Shown piece after piece: positions 8,632 through 17,566 of a DNA stretch of 64,000 nt. This DNA comes from Falsiroseomonas tokyonensis (lineage in GTDB: Bacteria > Pseudomonadota > Alphaproteobacteria > Acetobacterales > Acetobacteraceae): contig NZ_JAFNJS010000007.1 in the NCBI RefSeq assembly GCF_019024325.1, forward strand, positions 124,001 to 188,000, read 5' to 3'. The first letter of the stretch is position 1. Every line of letters begins with the position of its first letter. The notes below the pieces were generated by a model. It made no database searches, was not told the DNA's origin, and was given only the letters and a program-made list of their open reading frames with translations. Made by a program: the position numbers and the translations under genes.

Positions 8632-9237
8632 ATGCGCCTGACCAAAAGGCTGATGTCCCAAAGGCTGATGTCCCAAAGGCTGATCCCGGCCGTGGCGGCC
8701 CTGGCCCTGGTGGCCACCCTGCCCGCCTGCGCCCCGACCCAGACCGGCAACACGGTCTCCGCCCGCTCGCTCGGCTCCGCCGCCTCTGTTTCCTACGGCA
8801 CCATCGTCGGCAGCCGGCCGGTGCAGGTGGCGGGCGGCGGCAGCGGAGTCGGCACGGTGGGTGGCGCGGTGGCGGGCGGCATCGCCGGCAGTTTCATCGG
8901 CGGCGATACCCGCTCCAACCTACTGGCGGGCCTCGGCGGCGCGCTGCTGGGCGGCCTGGCGGGCAGCGCGGTGGAAGGTGGGCTGACCCGCGGCACCGCG
9001 ATCGAGTTCATCGTGCGCGAGGACAATGGCGGCGATATCGCCGTGGTGCAGACGAATGAGGAAGGGCTGCAGGCCGGCGACCGGGTGGTCATCTCCCGCT
9101 CCGACCGCGTCCGGCTGTCCCGTGCCGCGGGCGGGCCGCCTCCCCAGGGCTATGCACCCCAGGGGTATGCCCCGCAGGGTTATGCCCCCCAGGGAGGTTA
9201 TTCGACGCCGCAGGGCTATGGGGTGAACCCTAAGTAA
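8632..9237 (+). CDS. Glycine-zipper outer-membrane lipoprotein (17 kDa antigen / SlyB-like)
   Basis: A 201-residue lipoprotein: signal peptide with lipobox LPAC (Cys33), then a glycine-zipper stretch (about residues 65-118, GTVGGAVAGGIAGSFIGGD and similar) typical of the Rick_17kDa_Anti/SlyB group, then a small domain that in relatives faces the periplasm. The tail is a Gln-Gly-Tyr-Ala-Pro repeat. The N-terminal basic region is stretched by a 15-bp tandem repeat, which adds in-frame ATGs at 8653 and 8668. I keep 8632 because GAGG lies eight bases before it. Function in the family is envelope integrity. Confidence 0.75.
   Translation: MRLTKRLMSQRLMSQRLIPAVAALALVATLPACAPTQTGNTVSARSLGSAASVSYGTIVGSRPVQVAGGGSGVGTVGGAVAGGIAGSFIGGDTRSNLLAGLGGALLGGLAGSAVEGGLTRGTAIEFIVREDNGGDIAVVQTNEEGLQAGDRVVISRSDRVRLSRAAGGPPPQGYAPQGYAPQGYAPQGGYSTPQGYGVNPK
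8645..8684 (+). repeat. 15-bp tandem repeat, 2.7 copies, in the lipoprotein signal peptide
   Basis: The unit AAAGGCTGATGTCCC occurs at 8645-8659 and 8660-8674, and its first ten bases again at 8675-8684. It encodes repeated (K/Q)RLMS units in the positively charged n-region before the hydrophobic core. Because the unit is a multiple of three, copy-number change would keep the frame and alter only signal-peptide length and the number of start codons. Confidence 0.85.
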
Positions 9238-9288
9238 GGAGCCGGCCCGGCCGCGCGCCGCCACTGGCCCGGCGCTTTCGGCCGGGCT

Positions 9289-10143
9289 ATGAGCCGCCGC
9301 ATGCTCGACCAAACCGCCGCGCCGATCCCGGCCTATCACGTCGATGCGGCGGACCCGCAGCGCCTGCGCAAGGCGCTCGAGGACCTCCGGCTCGGCGTCA
9401 GCCGCTGGCGCCTGGCCTCCAGCCTCGCCTGGCTGGATATCCGCAACCGCTACCGCGGCTCGGTGCTCGGCCCCTTCTGGCTGACGCTGTCTACCGGCGC
9501 CATGCTGCTCGGCCTCGGCCTGCTCTATTCGGCGCTGTTCCAGATGTCGCTGCGGGAGTACCTGCCGCACCTGGCCGTCAGCCTGGTGATCTGGAACGCC
9601 ATCAGCCAGATGGTGAACGACGCCACCACCAGCCTGACCTCCTCCGAAGGCATCATCCGGCAATTGCCGCTGCCCTATACCGTGCACGCGCTGCGCTGCG
9701 TGATGCGCAACGGCATCATCGCGGCGCACAATTTCCCGCTGATCCTGGTGATCTTCCTGATCTGCGGCCACCTGCCGGGGCCGGAGGCGCTGCTGGCCAT
9801 ACCGGGCTTCCTGCTGATCGCGATCAATTCGGTGGCCGTGGCGCTGTTCCTCGGCATGGTTTGCGCGCGCTTCCGCGACATCGGGCCGATCGTCGGCAGC
9901 ACCATGCAGCTGGCCTTCTTCCTGACACCCATCCTGTGGAAGCCGAGGCTGCTCGGGCATTGGGAGGCCTGGATGCCGCTGAACCCCTTCTATGCGATCC
10001 TGGAGACGGTGCGCGGCCCGCTGGTGGAAGGCGGCGGGCCGCCGCTCGCCTGGCTGGCGGCGGTGCTCTACACCCTGGCCACCGTGACCATCGCCGCGGC
10101 CTTCTTCGTGCGCTTCCGCGGCCGCGTGGCCTTCTGGGTCTGA
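9289..10143 (+). CDS. ABC-2 type polysaccharide exporter, permease subunit
   Basis: A 284-residue membrane protein of the ABC2_membrane family (Wzm/KpsM type). A cytoplasmic N-terminal stretch with the amphipathic WRLASSLAWLDIRNRYRGSVLG segment is followed by about six transmembrane helices. It is 12 bp upstream of its ATPase and clearly shares an operon with it and the downstream glycosyltransferase. The pair should move an undecaprenyl- or lipid-linked glycan across the inner membrane. Wzm and KpsM cannot be separated here. Confidence 0.9.
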   Translation: MSRRMLDQTAAPIPAYHVDAADPQRLRKALEDLRLGVSRWRLASSLAWLDIRNRYRGSVLGPFWLTLSTGAMLLGLGLLYSALFQMSLREYLPHLAVSLVIWNAISQMVNDATTSLTSSEGIIRQLPLPYTVHALRCVMRNGIIAAHNFPLILVIFLICGHLPGPEALLAIPGFLLIAINSVAVALFLGMVCARFRDIGPIVGSTMQLAFFLTPILWKPRLLGHWEAWMPLNPFYAILETVRGPLVEGGGPPLAWLAAVLYTLATVTIAAAFFVRFRGRVAFWV

Positions 10144-10155
10144 GGGGGCACGACC

Positions 10156-10893
10156 ATGGCGGTGATCGAAGCCAAGGGGCTCTGCCTCGACTTCCCCTAT
10201 TACCATATCGGCGCGCGGTCGCTGAAGAAGCGGCTGATGGGCAAGTCCCGGCTGCATACCGACCCGTCCAACCGCATCGTCGTCACCGCGCTGCGCAACC
10301 TGACCTTCCGCATCGGCACCGGCGATCGCGTGGCGCTGGTGGGTCCCAATGGCGCCGGCAAGACCACGCTGCTGCGGACACTGGCCGGCGTCTATGAACC
10401 GGTCGCCGGCAGCCTGACCGTGACCGGCCAGATCGGCGCGCTGATCGACGTGGCCGCCGGCATGGATACGGAATCGACGGGGCGGGAGAATGTGCGCCTG
10501 CGCGGGCTGTATCGCGGGCTGGACGATGCCGCCTGCGACCGGCTGGCGGAGGAAGTGGCCGAATTCGCCGGCCTCGGCGATTTCTTCGACGTGCCGATCC
10601 GCACCTATTCGGCCGGCATGGGCGTGCGGCTGGCCTTCGCCATGGCCACCGCCATGCAGCCGCAGGTGCTGCTGATGGATGAGTGGTTCCTGGCCGGCGA
10701 CGCCGCCTTCATGGCCAAGGCGGAGGAACGCCTGGCCCGGCTGGTGGGCGGCGCCGATATCATGGTGGTCGCCACCCACGACTTCGCCGTGGTGCGGCGC
10801 TGGTGCAACCGGGCGATCCGGCTGGAGGGCGGGGTGATCCTGGCCGATGGCCCGGTGGAGGATGTGCTGGGCGGCCTGGAAGCGACGGCGTGA
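10156..10893 (+). CDS. ABC polysaccharide exporter, ATP-binding subunit
   Basis: A 245-residue ATPase of the Wzt/KpsT/TagH group. Walker A is GPNGAGKTT (residues 63-71), the signature loop reads YSAGMGVRLAFA instead of LSGGQ, as is usual in this subfamily, and Walker B is VLLMDEW. The N-terminal region before Walker A (YYHIGARSLKKRL) is the subfamily gate segment. There is no C-terminal carbohydrate-binding domain such as that of E. coli O9a Wzt, so export probably does not depend on recognising a terminal sugar modification. The stop overlaps the next start as GTGA. Confidence 0.9.
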   Translation: MAVIEAKGLCLDFPYYHIGARSLKKRLMGKSRLHTDPSNRIVVTALRNLTFRIGTGDRVALVGPNGAGKTTLLRTLAGVYEPVAGSLTVTGQIGALIDVAAGMDTESTGRENVRLRGLYRGLDDAACDRLAEEVAEFAGLGDFFDVPIRTYSAGMGVRLAFAMATAMQPQVLLMDEWFLAGDAAFMAKAEERLARLVGGADIMVVATHDFAVVRRWCNRAIRLEGGVILADGPVEDVLGGLEATA

Positions 10894-13412
10894 ACGGCCC
10901 CCGGCCTTTCCTCTGCATCGCCGACCCCAGCCTGCGCGACTTCGTCGGCCATCATTTCTCCTACGACCACGCGGTGGCGGAGGCGGCGCGGGAGGCAGGC
11001 TTCACCCCCCTGGTGCTGGGCCACCGCGCGCTGCCCGAGGATGTGGCCCGCCAGGCCGGCGCCCTGCCCTGCTTCCGCGACGATATCTTCGCAGGCCTGC
11101 AGGGCGGCGGGCCGATCCGGAGGCGTCGCGACGACCTGCTGCGCAACCGCCGCTTCGCCGAGGACCTGCTGGCCGGCCTGCCGCGGGACCTGCCGCCGGG
11201 CTCCATGCTGCTGGCCCATATGCTGACCAAGCGGCAGATGCTGGGCCTTGCGCGGGTGGTGGAGGCGCTGCCGAAGCACGTCACCATCGTGGCCCTGCTG
11301 CGCTACCAGACGGAATTCTACGATGACGGGCTGACCGCCCGCGCCTTCGCCCGGCTGCGCCGCGCGGTGGCGGGCGGGGCGAAGCTGCGGCTGGCTTCCG
11401 ACAGCGCCCGGCTGGCGCGGCGCATCGGCCGCCTGGCCGGCCTGCCGGTGGAGGTGCTGCCCATCCCGCATACCCCGCCGGAATTGCCGCCGCCCGCCCC
11501 CCCGCAGGGCCGCGCGCTGCACATGGTCAGCCTCGGCAATGCGCGGGACGAGAAGGGCATCCTCGAGATCCTGGAGGCGATCCGCCTGCTGCGGGCCGAG
11601 CCCGCCGGGCTAGAAGGGCTGCGCTTCACCCTGCAGGCCAATGACGCGGTGCCGGAGATTGCGGCGGCGATCGACAGCTTCGCGCTGGAACTGCCGGAGC
11701 AGGTCCGCCTTCTGCGCCGCGCCCTCTCGCCCGAGGCCTATGCGGCGCTGCTGGCCGAATCCGACCTCGTACTGCTGCCCTATTGGCGCGAGATCTACGA
11801 GGCGCGGACCTCCGGCGTGCTGCCGGAGGCGCTGGGCGGCGGGCGCCCGGTGATCTGCACCGCCGGCACCTGGATGGCCGATGAGCTGGCGCTGTGCGGC
11901 GCCGGGCTGCTGGTGGCGGATCACGATCCGGCGGGGCTCGCCGCCGCGATCCGCCAGGCGCATGCCGCCTGGCCGCGCCTGGCCGCCGGCGCCCTGGCCG
12001 GCCGCGCCTTCTGCCTGGCGCGCCATGGCGGCGCGCCGCTGATGCGCGCGCTGATGGCCCCGCCGCCACCGCCGCTGCCGCCCGAGCCGCCGCGGCGCGT
12101 GCAGGTCTTCTATCCCTGGCCGGATTTCCTCGGCCGCAGCGCCGGCGCCAGCCTGCGCAGCAACCTGATGGCGGAGGTGGTGGCCCCGCATGTCGAGGAG
12201 CTGCGCGTCATGCAGGACGGCGCGGCGCCCACCACGCGGCGCGGCAATATCCTGGTGGAGGCGCTGCATGAGCGCCGGCTGATCGGCCTGGCCAAGGGCC
12301 TGACCTGGCGCGGCCTGCGCCTGCTGACCCGCCCGTTGAGCGGCGCGGCGCAGCAGGGGGAGGTGCTGTTCCCCTGGCTGCATCTGCAGCGCATGGTGGA
12401 CCCCTTCTTCCGCCGCCGCATGGAAAGGCTGATCGGCGGCTCGGACGCGGTGCTGCTGGAATACGGCTTCTGGTCCGCCCCGGTGCTGGAGATCTGCGAA
12501 AGGCTCGGCGTGCCCTGCGTGCTGACGGCACATGACGTGATCGAGGATCGCGTCGCCGGATCGGCCCTGCTGCGGCGGCTGACGGAATGGCTGGAACGGC
12601 GCGCCCTGCGCCGCGCGCCGCATGTGGTGGCGGTGACGCCGGGCGATGCGGCGCGTTTTGCCGCGCTCGGCGTGACGGCGCAGGTGATTCCCAATCCTGT
12701 CGACCTCGGCGCCATGTCGAAGCCGCTGCCGGCGCCGCCGCGCCTGCTGCTGGAGCGCCTCGGCATCGACCTGCCGGACCGGCCCTTCGGCCTGTTCGTC
12801 GGCAGCCGCCACCCGCCGAACATCGCCGCCGTGGCCGCGCTGCGCGAGGTCGCCGCGCGGATGCACCAGGAGCTGGGCGAGGCCGCGCCGATGATCGTCG
12901 TCGCCGGCAGCGCCGCCCCGGCCGAGGAAGCGCCCGGCTTCCTGGCGCTGGGCCAGGTGCATGCGATGGCGCTGGCGGCGCTGTACCAGGCCGCGTCCAT
13001 CGCCCTGGTGCCGCTGCCGGAAGGCACCGGCAGCTCGCTGAAGACGCTGGAGGCCATGGCGGCCGGCCTGCCCGTGCTCGGCACCGCCGTCGCCTTCCGC
13101 GGCCTGGCGGTGACGCAGGGCGAGCAGGGCCTGGTGGAGGATGCGCTGGAGCGCTGGCCTGCGCTGCTGCCGGCGCTGACGGCTGATCCGGCGCGGCTGG
13201 CGCGGCTGGCCGAGGGCGGACGCGCACTGGCCGCCCGCTACGACCATCGCCTGGTGATGGCGGCCTATCTGCCGCTGCTGGGCCTGGCCGAGGATGCGGC
13301 GCCGATGCCGGCGCTGCCGCAACTGCTGGCGGAAACGCCGCCCTTCCCGGCCCGCATCGCAGCGCGACCGGCGCTGCCCGCCTTCAGCGGCGGAACCCTG
13401 CCCGTGGACTGA
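10890..13412 (+). CDS. Double glycosyltransferase (two GT-B units in one chain)
   Basis: An 840-residue protein; I start at GTG 10890, which overlaps the ATPase stop. It has two glycosyltransferase-like halves. The first (about 1-375) begins CIADPSLRDFVGHHFSYDHAVAEAA and has an EARTSGVLPEALGGG nucleotide-binding segment. The second (about 390-830) is GT4-like, with LFVGSRHPPN and PEGTGSSLKTLEAMAAGLPV. The first half is clearly related to the single-unit transferase at 21780-23036. It likely adds two sugars in turn to the exported glycan. Donor sugars are unknown; GDP-heptose is a candidate because of the nearby pathway. Confidence 0.8.
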   Translation: MNGPRPFLCIADPSLRDFVGHHFSYDHAVAEAAREAGFTPLVLGHRALPEDVARQAGALPCFRDDIFAGLQGGGPIRRRRDDLLRNRRFAEDLLAGLPRDLPPGSMLLAHMLTKRQMLGLARVVEALPKHVTIVALLRYQTEFYDDGLTARAFARLRRAVAGGAKLRLASDSARLARRIGRLAGLPVEVLPIPHTPPELPPPAPPQGRALHMVSLGNARDEKGILEILEAIRLLRAEPAGLEGLRFTLQANDAVPEIAAAIDSFALELPEQVRLLRRALSPEAYAALLAESDLVLLPYWREIYEARTSGVLPEALGGGRPVICTAGTWMADELALCGAGLLVADHDPAGLAAAIRQAHAAWPRLAAGALAGRAFCLARHGGAPLMRALMAPPPPPLPPEPPRRVQVFYPWPDFLGRSAGASLRSNLMAEVVAPHVEELRVMQDGAAPTTRRGNILVEALHERRLIGLAKGLTWRGLRLLTRPLSGAAQQGEVLFPWLHLQRMVDPFFRRRMERLIGGSDAVLLEYGFWSAPVLEICERLGVPCVLTAHDVIEDRVAGSALLRRLTEWLERRALRRAPHVVAVTPGDAARFAALGVTAQVIPNPVDLGAMSKPLPAPPRLLLERLGIDLPDRPFGLFVGSRHPPNIAAVAALREVAARMHQELGEAAPMIVVAGSAAPAEEAPGFLALGQVHAMALAALYQAASIALVPLPEGTGSSLKTLEAMAAGLPVLGTAVAFRGLAVTQGEQGLVEDALERWPALLPALTADPARLARLAEGGRALAARYDHRLVMAAYLPLLGLAEDAAPMPALPQLLAETPPFPARIAARPALPAFSGGTLPVD

Positions 13413-13419
13413 ATCCTTC

Positions 13420-13431
13420 GCGCCCTGGCGC
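13420..13431. terminator. Short palindrome between convergent glycosyltransferase genes
   Basis: GCGCC-CT-GGCGC (5-bp stem) lies in the 24-bp gap between two converging genes. It has no T-tract on either side, so it is a weak candidate for a bidirectional terminator. Confidence 0.25.
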
Positions 13432-13436
13432 AGTCG

Positions 13437-16400
13437 TCAGGCCGCGCTCCAGGACCAGAAGTGCTGCTCGTAGCGGTTGTCGTTGAAGACCTGGAAGGGC
13501 GGATCCGCCGCCAGTCCCAGCCTTTCCCGCTGCCGCCGCGCCTGCGCCTGGGCCTCGCGCAGTTGCCGAATGCCCCAGAGGCGGCGGGGGATGCCGCTGC
13601 CGGGGCGGCGCATATCCTCCGGCACTTCCTCGAAGCCCCGCACCAGCGCCAGCGCCCGCCGGCTCTCCTGCCAGGCGGCAGCCGCCCAGTCCGGCCGGTC
13701 CTCCCGCCGCAGCAGGTGGTCGGCCAGCGCCTCGGCCAGGTCGAAATCGGTGGAGAGATGGCCGCAATAGGATTTGCGATAGCCGAAGCAGTCCCGCAGC
13801 AGCGCCGCCGCATCCTCCGGCGCGCGCTGGCCGAAGGCATAGTCCATGCCCGGCGCGCTGCGCCACAGGTACCAGGCGCGCAGATCCTCGATCTCCGCCC
13901 GCGGATGCTGCGTCGTGCGCTCCTCGGGGTAGTTGTTGAAGATGCCGAGCGGGGCGGGCACGTGGATGCTGCGGATATGCGGCATCACCCGGTTCTTGAA
14001 CTCGGTATCGCCGGCGGCCCGGAAGCCTTCGTCGTAATAGCCGAAGCGGTCGTGGATGGAGCGGCGATACAGCGCGCCGACCCAGGACAGGTAGCAGGTC
14101 TCCAGATAGACCAGGTCCTGCCGATAGCCGGTGCGGTCATAGACCATGATGTCGCTGTCGTAGACGCCATGGCGATCGACATTGGTGACGATGCTGTCCG
14201 CCATGGCCCAGTCGGCGGAGCCATCGGCATCCAGCGCATCCGCCAGGCGGCGCAGCGCGTCCGGGTGCAGCCCCTCATCGGCGCCGAGGAAGGCGAGGTA
14301 GGGGGCGCGGGCCAGCTTGATGCCGCGGTTCCAGGCCGCCTGGATCGTCTCCCGCTCCGCCGAGCGGGCGTAGCAGATGGGCAGGTCCGGATGCGCGGCG
14401 GCGAAGGCGGCGAAGGCGCCCTGCTCGTCGGCCGGGGAATTGCTGTCCACCAGCACCACCTCCAGCCCGCCCTGTTGCGCGAGCGTCTGGCGCGCCAGCA
14501 TCCCCAGGAGCGTCGGCAGCTTGTCGGCGGCGTTGTAGAGCGAGGCGATGACGCAGGCGCGCGGTCGCGCAGCAGGGTCGCGCCGATCGTCCAGCACCGC
14601 CAGCGGCAGGTCCGGCTTGGTGCGGTTGCGCGCATAGGCGCCGCGCATCAGGTCGAGGCAAAGCGCGCCGCGATCCGCCGCATCGCCGAACATCGCCTCC
14701 GCCGTCAGCGCCTCCTGCACGAAATTGTGCTGGCGCAGGGTATGGGCGATGAAGGGCAGGTCGCCGCGGGGGTCGCCGCCGACCCAGCGCAGCGTGCGCA
14801 GCAGGTAGGTGGCGGCGGTCAGCGGATTGCCCAGCCGGCGTTCCAGCCGCGCCATCTCCCGGAACAGCGGCACGCGATCGGCCAGGTGGGTGCCGCTGGC
14901 GGCGCTCAGGCAGCGCAGCTTGTCTTCGATCTCCTCCGCCCGGCGTTCCGGCATCTCCCGCAGCGCGGCCAGCAGGGGCGGCAGGCGGGACAGGTTGCGG
15001 ACCTGGTCGTATTCCTTCTCGCCGAAGCCGCCACGCCGGCGGATGGCGCCATCCACCTGCCCGATCAGCGCGCCGCGGCGGGAATGGCCGGGCGGCGTGG
15101 CCAGCACGGCCTGCAGCCGGCCGTTGATGTCCAGCACCTCCGACCGCGCCTGGTGCGGCAGAAGGCGCCAGGCGCTGCGCAGCGCCCGCTTCACCGGCAG
15201 CACCGCATGCACCCGGCGCGCGCCAGCCAGCAGCGCGGCGCGGCCCTGCGCCAGCCGGGCCTCGGCGGATTGCCGCAGCCCCTGCGGCGGGTCCATCAGC
15301 GCGGCGGAAAGCTGCGCCACGATCTCGATCGCCGCCTGCTGCGCCCGCAAATCGGCCGGGCCCTGGGCCTCATGCACCCGGTCCAGCCCGCTGGCATCCG
15401 GCACCAGCGCCGCCTGGTGCAGCGCCTGCGCCAGCCGGTCGCGATGCGCGTCATAGTCGCCCAGCACGCCGGCCGCCGCCGCCGCCGCGCCGCGCGCGCA
15501 ATCGATGTCGATCACCGCCCAGTCCAGCGCCGGCAGGCGCGCGCGCAGCCATTCCGCCACGCCCGCCCGCTCCGAGACCAGGGTGGGGCAGCCGCTGCAG
15601 ATGGCCTCCAGCGCCGTCAGGTTGAAGGTATCGTGGCGGGAGGGCAGCAGCAGCAGGCTGCGCCCGGACAGCAGCGCCTGCACCGCGTCCCGTCCCATCG
15701 GGCCGGTCATCTCCAGCCGCCCCTCCAGCCCGCGGCGGCGGGCGGCGGCGCGCAGCAGCGCCTCCGACCCCTGGCCGAGCCGGTTCGGGCCTTCCGGGCC
15801 GATCAGCAGCAGCCGCCGGTAGCTGTCCGGATCCAGGCCCCAGGCGGCATCGAGGAAGAGGTCCGGGCCCTTCCACTTCTCCCGCCGCCCGAGGAATGCA
15901 AGGTCCGGCGCGCCGTCCCGCCGATCAGCCGCGCGTGGCGCCGGCGCGCCGGTGATCACCAGCGGGTCGAGCAGCGTGACCGGCGCCGGCACGCGCCGCT
16001 GCCAGGCGCGGGCATAGCTTTCGCTGATGGCATAGCGCGCATCCGCGGCGCGGAACTGCAGGTGTTCGCGCACGCGGAGTTCCGCCAGCACCCGCCCCTC
16101 ATCCTGCCCGGTCGGCCAGCCGCCGCGGAAGGCGTCGGAGAGGGTGCCGTGCATGGAGACGACGACCCGGTCCACCGTGCAGCCTTCCGCCGCCAGCGCC
16201 AGGCGCATGAAGGGGCCGAGCTGGGTGTAGTCCGGCACATCCACCACGTCGAAATCGACGCGGCCGCAGGCCAGGGCGACGGAGCGCGCCATGTTGCGCG
16301 CGATCTGCCAGACCCAGAGGAAGTGGTGCAGCGTCTCCGGCACCTCCTGCGGCAGGGCCAGCAGCGGCTCCACCAGCGGGATGGCCTGGGCATTGACGGG

Positions 16401-16571
16401 GCGGGGCGCATCGGCCGCTTCCTGCCGCCGGAAGTAGAACCAGCTGTCCTGCGGCCGGTGCTGCATCATGCGGCGGAACACCGCCTGGCCGCCGCCGACC
16501 TGGCCGAAGAGGTCGGAATCCAGCACCAGGATCCGGCGGCCTGCCGATCCCTTGGTCTCGGCAGAGGCCAT
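13437..16571 (-). CDS. Large bifunctional glycosyltransferase (GT4-like plus GT2)
   Basis: About 1044 residues. The N-terminal half (about 10-400) is GT-B/GT4-like: LFGQVGGGQAVFRRM near the start and a donor-site region with PSRHDTFNLTALEAICSGCPTLV. A helical middle region follows, then a GT-A/GT2 domain (about 660-900) with CVIASLYNAADKLP, VVLVDSNSPADE and a metal-site-like LGADEG. The start ATG at 16571 has AGGGG upstream; a TTG two codons earlier overlaps the preceding stop. It converges on the double transferase gene and heads away from the heptose-kinase operon, of which it is the last gene. Sugars transferred are unknown. Confidence 0.8.
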   Translation of the reverse strand: MASAETKGSAGRRILVLDSDLFGQVGGGQAVFRRMMQHRPQDSWFYFRRQEAADAPRPVNAQAIPLVEPLLALPQEVPETLHHFLWVWQIARNMARSVALACGRVDFDVVDVPDYTQLGPFMRLALAAEGCTVDRVVVSMHGTLSDAFRGGWPTGQDEGRVLAELRVREHLQFRAADARYAISESYARAWQRRVPAPVTLLDPLVITGAPAPRAADRRDGAPDLAFLGRREKWKGPDLFLDAAWGLDPDSYRRLLLIGPEGPNRLGQGSEALLRAAARRRGLEGRLEMTGPMGRDAVQALLSGRSLLLLPSRHDTFNLTALEAICSGCPTLVSERAGVAEWLRARLPALDWAVIDIDCARGAAAAAAGVLGDYDAHRDRLAQALHQAALVPDASGLDRVHEAQGPADLRAQQAAIEIVAQLSAALMDPPQGLRQSAEARLAQGRAALLAGARRVHAVLPVKRALRSAWRLLPHQARSEVLDINGRLQAVLATPPGHSRRGALIGQVDGAIRRRGGFGEKEYDQVRNLSRLPPLLAALREMPERRAEEIEDKLRCLSAASGTHLADRVPLFREMARLERRLGNPLTAATYLLRTLRWVGGDPRGDLPFIAHTLRQHNFVQEALTAEAMFGDAADRGALCLDLMRGAYARNRTKPDLPLAVLDDRRDPAARPRACVIASLYNAADKLPTLLGMLARQTLAQQGGLEVVLVDSNSPADEQGAFAAFAAAHPDLPICYARSAERETIQAAWNRGIKLARAPYLAFLGADEGLHPDALRRLADALDADGSADWAMADSIVTNVDRHGVYDSDIMVYDRTGYRQDLVYLETCYLSWVGALYRRSIHDRFGYYDEGFRAAGDTEFKNRVMPHIRSIHVPAPLGIFNNYPEERTTQHPRAEIEDLRAWYLWRSAPGMDYAFGQRAPEDAAALLRDCFGYRKSYCGHLSTDFDLAEALADHLLRREDRPDWAAAAWQESRRALALVRGFEEVPEDMRRPGSGIPRRLWGIRQLREAQAQARRQRERLGLAADPPFQVFNDNRYEQHFWSWSAA

Positions 16572-16573
16572 GC

Positions 16574-17566
16574 TCAACCCCTGAGGATGGTGGCGCCGAG
16601 CGTATCGAGCCCGACGGGAATGAGGGAATGGTCCGCCATGTCGGACCGAAAGCCGGCCTGCCGGTCGGGCGGCACCAGCATCAGCAGGAAGCCGCCGGCG
16701 CCGGCGCCGCAGAGCTTGCCGCCCAGCGCGCCGGCGGCGCGAGCCTTGTCATACAGCGCATCGATCTGCGGGCTGGAGACCTTGGAGGAGAGGCGCTTCT
16801 TCGTCTCCCAGCCCTCATGCAGCATGGCGCCGAACTCGGCGAGCATGGCGGCCGGGTCGCTGCCCTCCAGCACCGTCTGCGCCTGGTCGACCAGCGCCAG
16901 CAGATGCGTCAGGTCCTTGTCCGAGGCGCCGGACTTGGTCTTCGCCATCTGCTCGTCCAGCGTGGCGGAGGCGAAGCGGGTCATGCCGGTATAGACAAGG
17001 AACAGCGAGCCGGTGAGCGCCGCCTGGCAATCCGCGGTCATCTGGATCGGGCTGATGCGGGTGCGGCTGCCTTCGAAATCGAAGCGGTTCAGCCCGCCGA
17101 AGGCGGCATGGTGCTGGTCCTGCACGCCGCAATTCTCGCCCAGCAGGCCGCGCTCCACATGCACCGCCTCTCGCGCCAGGTCCATCTTGGTGGCGCCGCG
17201 GCCCAGCAACTCGAACAACAGGTTCACGAAGCCCACGGTGAAGCTCGATGAGGAGCCGAGGCCGCTGCGCGCCGGCAGGTCCGCCATGATCGAGATATCG
17301 AGCGGGTTACCGTAGCCGTAGTGGCGGATCGCCTCCCGCACCACTGGATGCTCGATCGCCTCCAGCTCCCTCACCTGCTCCATCTTCGAGTAGGAGATGC
17401 GGTAGCGGTAGTCGAGGATATTGGTCAGCCGCAGCGCCGCGACATAGACATACTGGTCAATCGCCATGCCCAGTACGGCGCCGCGGGCCCGCGCGAAGTA
17501 TTCGGGGTAGTCGGTGCCGCCGCCGAAGAAGGACACGCGCAGCGGCGTGCGGGAGACGGTCATCAT
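16574..17566 (-). CDS. hddA: D-glycero-alpha-D-manno-heptose 7-phosphate kinase-like GHMP kinase
   Basis: A 330-residue GHMP kinase. Visible motifs are RTPLRVSFFGGGTDYPEYF at the N-terminus, the ATP loop LPARSGLGSSSSFTVGFV (about residues 100-117) and GGKLCGAGAGGFLLM near the end. This pattern matches HddA, which makes D-glycero-alpha-D-manno-heptose 1,7-bisphosphate in the GDP-heptose branch. The assignment is strengthened by GmhA and an HddC-GmhB fusion encoded upstream in the same direction. The gene overlaps its upstream neighbour by four bases. A fucokinase-like role is a less likely alternative. Confidence 0.8.
   Translation of the reverse strand: MMTVSRTPLRVSFFGGGTDYPEYFARARGAVLGMAIDQYVYVAALRLTNILDYRYRISYSKMEQVRELEAIEHPVVREAIRHYGYGNPLDISIMADLPARSGLGSSSSFTVGFVNLLFELLGRGATKMDLAREAVHVERGLLGENCGVQDQHHAAFGGLNRFDFEGSRTRISPIQMTADCQAALTGSLFLVYTGMTRFASATLDEQMAKTKSGASDKDLTHLLALVDQAQTVLEGSDPAAMLAEFGAMLHEGWETKKRLSSKVSSPQIDALYDKARAAGALGGKLCGAGAGGFLLMLVPPDRQAGFRSDMADHSLIPVGLDTLGATILRG

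Noticed and set aside
13461-16994. A 1177-codon plus-strand open frame opposite the large glycosyltransferase and heptose kinase.
   Set aside because: Same cause: rich in Arg, Gln, His and Ala, no motifs, spans the border of two real genes.
16574-17566. Calling the GHMP kinase a galactokinase or mevalonate kinase.
   Set aside because: The FFGGGTDYPEYF start and the heptose-gene neighbours fit HddA-type kinases better.
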